The notes below the pieces were generated by a model that saw only the letters and a list, made by a program, of their open reading frames with translations, had not been told where the DNA came from and did not search any database. Of a stretch of DNA of 64,000 nucleotides, positions 47,421 to 64,000 are shown in pieces. Every line of letters starts with the position of its first letter. Position 1 is the stretch's first letter. Source of the stretch: Mesostigma viride. Taxonomy: Eukaryota > Streptophyta > Mesostigmatophyceae > Mesostigmatales > Mesostigmataceae. A program made the translations under genes and the position numbers. Location: the NCBI GenBank assembly GCA_009746045.1, contig RPFO01000050.1, forward strand, positions 5,273,728 through 5,337,727. The letters run 5' to 3'.

Positions 47421-49822
47421 AAGGCAGCCATGCCTAGACTGTTTGCCTAGCTGTGCCAACACACCTAGTCACGTGCCGCCAACGCACGGTCCACAACCAG
47501 CCATAGCCTAGTACAGCCATGCTACGCCCTGGCTATGTTTAGCCAAGCCATGCCTATAATGGGACCCCCCATGGATGTTGCATTAAGAATTTAGCCATGC
47601 TATGCCATGCAGAGAGATGCTCTCTGTCGAGAAGCCATGTCCTAGCTCTTGTATAGCCATGCTGATCTTCCTCCCTCACAGGCATGCTCCCCCCTTACCC
47701 GGGCATAGCGTGATAGACCATGAGGGTGCAGGTGCCCTGGTGCACCTAGAGCAAGGGTAGCTTACATTCCCACCCTTGCATGAAGTAGCCTAGGATGTAT
47801 TAAAAGCCATATGCCCCTTCTCAGGGATATGCGCTACATTGACTCCCAACGGAGCGATGTTGATAATAATAATAATAATAATAATAATCATCCTGGACTG
47901 GTCATTACCGCTACTTGGAATGCATCCACTATCAGCAGTAATCATGTGTGAGATATGCCACCTAAAATGAGAATGTAAGGTGCGGTCCTTGACGGTACCG
48001 CCACCTTCATGACAGGCAATCCGGCCCAATCAGCCGATTCTTGAGATAATGATTTATCATCAAAGCAACCAAAAGACCTTTCAATTCCAATGAGATACAT
48101 GACGAATTACAAAGACTGTCGAGTTGTAATGTTGTAGTTATAAGAGCAGCTGTGAGGCCCCTTGGGTTACGCCACTGCAGGCCCCTTGTGGCGGCAGTGC
48201 GTGTGTTCCCGACCTAGTTCCTACTGGCATTCTTGCCAACGACGACCAGGGTGCCCGAAGGCCCTGTCCCTTGTCTCGTTCTCAGTCTTACACACATTCT
48301 TAACAAAACCAATACATTGTCATATCCGTCAGTCCATCCTCATGGCAACTGACTGCATGCAACCACTCACGGGGGCTGCTCCGGGCTGCTCGAACTATTT
48401 CACCCCATGAAGACAACAAACCAGTTGTGAGGGAGAGAAACGGACGAACAACGACCACCATGGTTCCTTGCTCATCCTTCTATACTGCTCAAAGCTCAAG
48501 CCTGGCGGCTGGCGCCACTAGCGCCACTTTAGACATCAGCCAATCATAACATTGTCTAATTTCCGGCAAGCTAAACTTCAAGCTTTATCTGTCAAGCGAA
48601 CACAAATATACAAGGGCAAATCTATCGGCTATGCCAGGCACCGCCTGGGGCTTCCTTGCATTTGTGTCTGGTGTCCCACGTTGAAATCCTGAAATTGCAC
48701 ATCTGCTCAGTGCCTCGCCGGCTTGCTGTGTACCAGCATTCGGCAAACTGCCCTTGTGACGAATGTCAGTGAAATTCAGGTCCGCCCAAAAGTTCCGTCA
48801 GCAAATTCAGCGGACTTGGCGCGTGAGTACAACTGAGATCCGCAGCGTCAGTACCGGGCCGCGGTATAGCAACCCGCACAAGGCTGCGGACGTCAGAATT
48901 ACGCTAAAATCTGAATTGCGGACGTGATAGATCACGGACGCGACACGTACACCACCAGCCATAGCCTTAGCTTAGCCCTTGTACAGCCATGCTACGTCCT
49001 GGCTATGATCAGATTACTTGCCCACCCTCCTTGTTATGATATGCTCACATGGGTCTTGTTGCACCCACAGAAACTGCCGGATCGTCTATCGTGTCCGATT
49101 GCAGCTGTGGCATGCCTCTGGCATGAAGGCGGAAAGGGGGTCTCTGCCCTTTCTTCCTGTTGTGCACATACAGGAATTAAAAGCACTCCGGTGCTCCGGC
49201 CGTGACTCCCCAACGGGAGCACGAGTTTAATTAATATAGATATGCATGGAGGCGTGCAGATGACTCGTAAAGATAGGTGGCAGACAGTTATGAAGGACAG
49301 CGCGCCCCTAAGTCGGTGGGGCCGGCTCCACGTGTGACCCAGTTTGGCATTCCTGGCGGATTCGGGCCGTGGTGCTCGTAATCCTGTAACTAGAAATTAG
49401 ATAGCTAGATCGATCCACCCCATCCCCTATCCACCCCACTGAGGTTTTATCAAGGAGACAACCAGCCCCACTGAGGTCTTATGCTCACGTGACGCAGTCT
49501 ACGTGTAAATTTATTTATTAATTAACTAATCCTGCCGCTTGAAACCCTGGCTGCCCCCCAAAAGAAATTTCTGTACACAGATTCGGCATTAGTGCTTGTC
49601 GTTTTGCCCATCATGCATGCCATCATTGCCATGAAGAATCTCGACCACCGCACGAAATCATGGATAACAACTAGAAAACCAGCAAAGGCTCAGTGAGATC
49701 GAGGGGATCCGCACCATATCCATCAAACTTATCTCATCCATGGTAAGTGAGACAACTATGTAGGAGAAAGGCTCAATACGTCGCCGGGCCTGCATTTGCG
49801 GAGCAACCCTAGTGCGACAGGC
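47421..49822. other. Non-coding interval with dispersed repeats
   Basis: No gene recognised. It holds a near-full SINE/MITE-like copy (47600-47870, ending in an AATAAT run) and a second repeat type at about 48990-49240 (CTACGTCCTGGCTATGATCAG, then the CGTGACTCCCCAACGGGAG hairpin and TTTAATTAA), also found at 22470-22640. The rest shows nothing. Confidence 0.5.
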
Positions 49823-61102
<11,280 letters not shown>

Positions 61103-61714
61103 TCTTTAAATTACTCAAATCGTGCGCTTATCAGGAACGGAAACGTTCCGGATGAGCAATTTCCACAGCTGCGCCTTCATCTGGCCAATTACGGCACGCA
61201 GGTTCTGCGATCCTGCAATTGGATTGTTTGCAGCGAGCAGCCATGCTAGTAGTTTGTAAGCATCTATCTCTCGCGCTCAGAATCTATCTCTCGCGCTTCA
61301 TATCATTATGACCACCGCCATGTCTCAATAAACCAAAATGCTTCGGAAGGGGTGAAATGCCCGAAATAGGAATCCTATGCGACTGGGATTTGCTGAGTTT
61401 GCCCGCATAATTGACATTCGCCAGGTTACTGATGCAAGTATGTAAATATATTTTTATATAAAATATAAATGCTACCTTTGTTCTTTCACTTCTTTCAGTT
61501 CTTTGTTCCTCTGGACCCAGGCTAGACCCAATGTAATTGATGTTTCCTAGAGCCCTGCTACAGTATCTTACAGTATGTCCTAGGCCCACGTGGTCTCCAG
61601 GCCTTGGCACGACTACGTAGACATGGCACGTTAGCGCGGATAAACCCAACTTTAATTGAGGGGAGCGAGCTAACCATTAATTTGCAGTGCGCGCATTTCA
61701 CGTTTTGCGCAATA
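61103..61714. promoter_or_regulatory. Intergenic region shared by CCDC40 and a divergent gene
   Basis: 612 bp between the two start codons, so it must hold both promoters. No TATA box or known ciliary (X-box) motif is identified with confidence. Confidence 0.4.
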
Positions 61715-62899
61715 ATGGCTTCCTCGTTGGGACTTTGCCGGTTGCAAATCGCGGAATCCATGCGAAGTAACGGGGATGACCTGAATGCCCATGACTCGAA
61801 GCAGTGCCAGCGACAACAGCCAGTTTCACGCCTGCAAGCCGGCGGGGCCATTCTCACTTGTGCCATTGACAGCGACCGTAACCTTCGTGACGGCTTGGCA
61901 CTCACAGGACCGACATGCTCGACAGAAGCTACCAAGGTTGCATCTTTCAGGAGGGCCCCGGATGCCGACGGTATAGACAGAGACACGTCGGCAATTACCT
62001 CTTGGCTCCCGTCTCCCCTTTCCCTACACCTTCCCGCCCTGCCATCCGCAGTTCTCCCTTTCCTTCTAGCATCCGCGTTCCCCCCGGAAGCCTTGGCTGC
62101 TATTGGGGGCGGTGGCATTGGTGGCAATGGCGGCAATGGCGGTGGCGGTGGAGGCAATGGAGGTGGGGGGGGCAGCGGTGTATTGGATACCAAAGGCGGC
62201 GCCAATCCTAAAGCGCAGTTGAAGCAGGCGTCTGTAACACTAGCTTCCTTTGCTGTCACCAAGAAGGCCTTTGAGAAGGTACGGCCTGTTTGACATGCCC
62301 AGGCTCCTGCCCGCCAATTCATGCGGACCATCTACCCGCCTGCAATACGATCGCATACAGGACCCCGTTTCGAGCAACGGAGCGCAGCTAAAGCACATCT
62401 GAATGTGTCCTGGCACACATGCTATTTTTGGCGCGCGCGCGCGCACACACACACACACACACACAGATCACCAAAGCATTCTCTGCGGAGTGGCTGCAAC
62501 GGACGGGTCAGAAGCTCCGCTTTCGGCTCAGTTTTGGTGAGTGGTTGATGCCTTCCCCTGTGACAGGCTCCCATGTGCGGCAGACATCACAGCCAAATGC
62601 TTATTTTGCACCTCATACATTGCCCTCGCCCTATGCCTATGCATGGCAATCTCCTTTCCCCAGTTGGCCCCTGGGGATCTCATGTGCAACAGCGTGGGCA
62701 GAAAAAGTTTACCCTGGCCTGGGATGTGATTGTATCTTACCTTCCCAATACCACTACGGCCGCTGCCTTCCAGCAAATGATTGTGCAGGCACCATTGCTG
62801 GCCAGCGTGCATTTATTACAGGGCGTGCAGATGTACACTTGCCGTAGGCGCGCACGTACTATGGCACTAAATATGTCATGCATATTGGCTTGTACATAA
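61715..62899 (+). CDS. Unknown protein, possibly plastid-targeted, Gly-rich middle
   Basis: Proposed exons 61715-62278, 62467-62536 and 62664-62899 (donors GTACGG and GTGAGT; acceptors CACAG and CCCCAG) join in frame to 289 residues. The start (MASSLGLCRLQIAESMRSNG) and the Ser/Arg/Ala-rich first third resemble a transit peptide. Residues about 130-165 are mostly Gly/Asn. Then comes TKGGANPKAQLKQASVTL and VTKKAFEK, followed after the splices by AFSAEWLQRTGQKLRFRL and KKFTLAWDVIVSYLP. Exons 1 and 2 look sound; exon 3 is tentative. No family is recognised. A GC/AC dinucleotide tract directly precedes exon 2 and forms its acceptor. Confidence 0.45.
62434..62466. repeat. (GC)n(AC)n tract forming a splice acceptor
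   Basis: Six GC dinucleotides (one base short), then ten AC dinucleotides, ending ACAG at the proposed exon 2 start. Confidence 0.8.
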
Positions 62900-62958
62900 A
62901 CAAGGGGAGGAGGGAGGCGGTGGGTGGGCGTATTCCCCAGGGTTCTGCTGGGGATATC

Positions 62959-63592
62959 CATGGGACAACCAGCGCAGGCATGGCATTATTATACACTAGA
63001 GTGACCATGCTATCCATGGGACAACCAGCGCAGGCATGGCATTATTATACACTCTAGTGACCATGCTATCAATGGGACAACCAGCGCAGGCATGGCATTA
63101 TTATACACTAGAGTGACCATGCTATCCATGGGACAACCAGCGCAGGCATGGCATTATTATACACTCTAGTGACCATGCTATCAATGGGACAACCAGCGCA
63201 GGCATGGCATTATTATACACTAGAGTGACCATGCTATCAATGGGACAACCAGCGCAGGCATGGCATTATTATACACTCTAGTGACCATGCTATCAATGGG
63301 ACAACCAGCGCAGGCATGGCATTATATACACTAGAGTGACCATGATATCAATGGGACAACCAGCGCAGGCATGGCATTACCATACACTATAGTGACCATG
63401 CTATCAATGGGACAACCAGCGCAGGCATGGCATTACCATACACTAGAGTGACCATGATATCAATGGGACAACCAGCGCAGGCATGGCATTACCATACACT
63501 ATAGTGACCATGCTATCAATGGGACAACCAGCGCAGGCATGGCATTACCATACACTATAGTGACCATGATATCAATGGGACAACCAGCGCGG
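62959..63592. repeat. 56-bp minisatellite, about 11 units
   Basis: Units begin TGGGACAACCAGCGCAGG. In the first half, units alternate between ACACTAGAGTGACC and ACACTCTAGTGACC, giving a 112-bp higher-order period; later units carry ATAGTGA. Confidence 0.9.
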
Positions 63593-64000
63593 ACCAGAAA
63601 TCTGGACGAATCCGGGCCATGGTAGCTCGAGTCTGCTGTAATCTTGTCCGCGTTTGTCGAGTCGTTCAAAATGATGGAAATGAATGCAGGTGACATCAAT
63701 ATTTTTTCGTAGTCTGCTATAAACCTGCTTTGTCCCCGTCCGGTTTGCACCTGTTTTCCCTGGACCCATGTGGGCATGGCTCCCCTCGTGCCGTGTGGCA
63801 GCGGCCAGTGGGACGCAGGCAAGAGCGATCATCAGCGGTCTGCCGGTGAGTGGACGAGATCAGTCCTTCCCTGGCCCCTGTGGTATCCTTCTTGGAACAT
63901 GGAAAGCAGCACGGCGGAGTAGTGCAGCGCCGCTCAAGTGTCATGGCTCCAGCAGCGTGGTGAGCTAGAGTAGTGCAGCGCCGCTCAATTGTCATGGCTC
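63593..64000. other. Non-coding end of the window
   Basis: No credible gene. A short direct repeat (GTAGTGCAGCGCCGCTCAA...GTCATGGCTC) occurs at about 63918 and 63971. Confidence 0.4.

Overview
This is nuclear DNA from a flagellated eukaryote, most likely a green alga. Three things point there. A complete ten-exon gene with GT-AG introns encodes CCDC40/FAP172, a core protein of motile cilia. Two retrotransposons have the split-direct-repeat architecture known from Volvox (kangaroo) and Chlamydomonas (TOC1). Introns are rich in tandem repeats and simple-sequence tracts are very long. I cannot name the species.

Layout. 1-3.9 kb holds a broken Gag-like reading frame and the decayed ORF1 of an L1-type LINE. 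From 4092 to 47176 lies what reads as one giant CACTA-type DNA transposon. It has 16-bp inverted ends (CACTAGGAGTTAATTT), subterminal fields of GGTAAC/GTTACC motifs, and an insertion point inside a second LINE ORF1 copy whose halves flank it. Within it are: an unrecognised multi-exon gene (about 11.7-15.4 kb, perhaps with earlier exons near 4.5 kb); a 357-bp satellite into which a complete kangaroo/PAT-like tyrosine-recombinase retrotransposon has inserted (5246-10434); a repeat-rich stretch with a 700-bp GTT array (15.5-17.5 kb); and a 14-kb block present twice (17459-31425 and 31550-45504) on either side of a 124-N gap. The duplication may be an assembly artefact.

Each 14-kb block carries four genes: a small Cys-rich protein (-), a protein kinase (+), a Tnp2/TNPD-like transposase (-) and a charged coiled-coil protein (+). 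They form two divergent pairs. The gap inside each pair is filled by the same palindrome-rich repeat array, so the arrays look like shared promoter/operator or transposase-binding regions. A non-autonomous TOC1-like split-repeat element lies at the right end (44404-46398).

Outside the transposon, 47.4-49.8 kb is non-coding and carries SINE-like repeats. CCDC40 fills 49823-61102 on the minus strand; its ten exons join in frame to 960 codons. Most of its introns carry degenerate tandem copies of the neighbouring exon-intron junctions. A divergent plus-strand gene (61715-62899), possibly plastid-targeted, follows. The window ends with a 56-bp minisatellite.

All functional calls are from reading motifs by eye; no database search was run. 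Exon borders may be off by a base.
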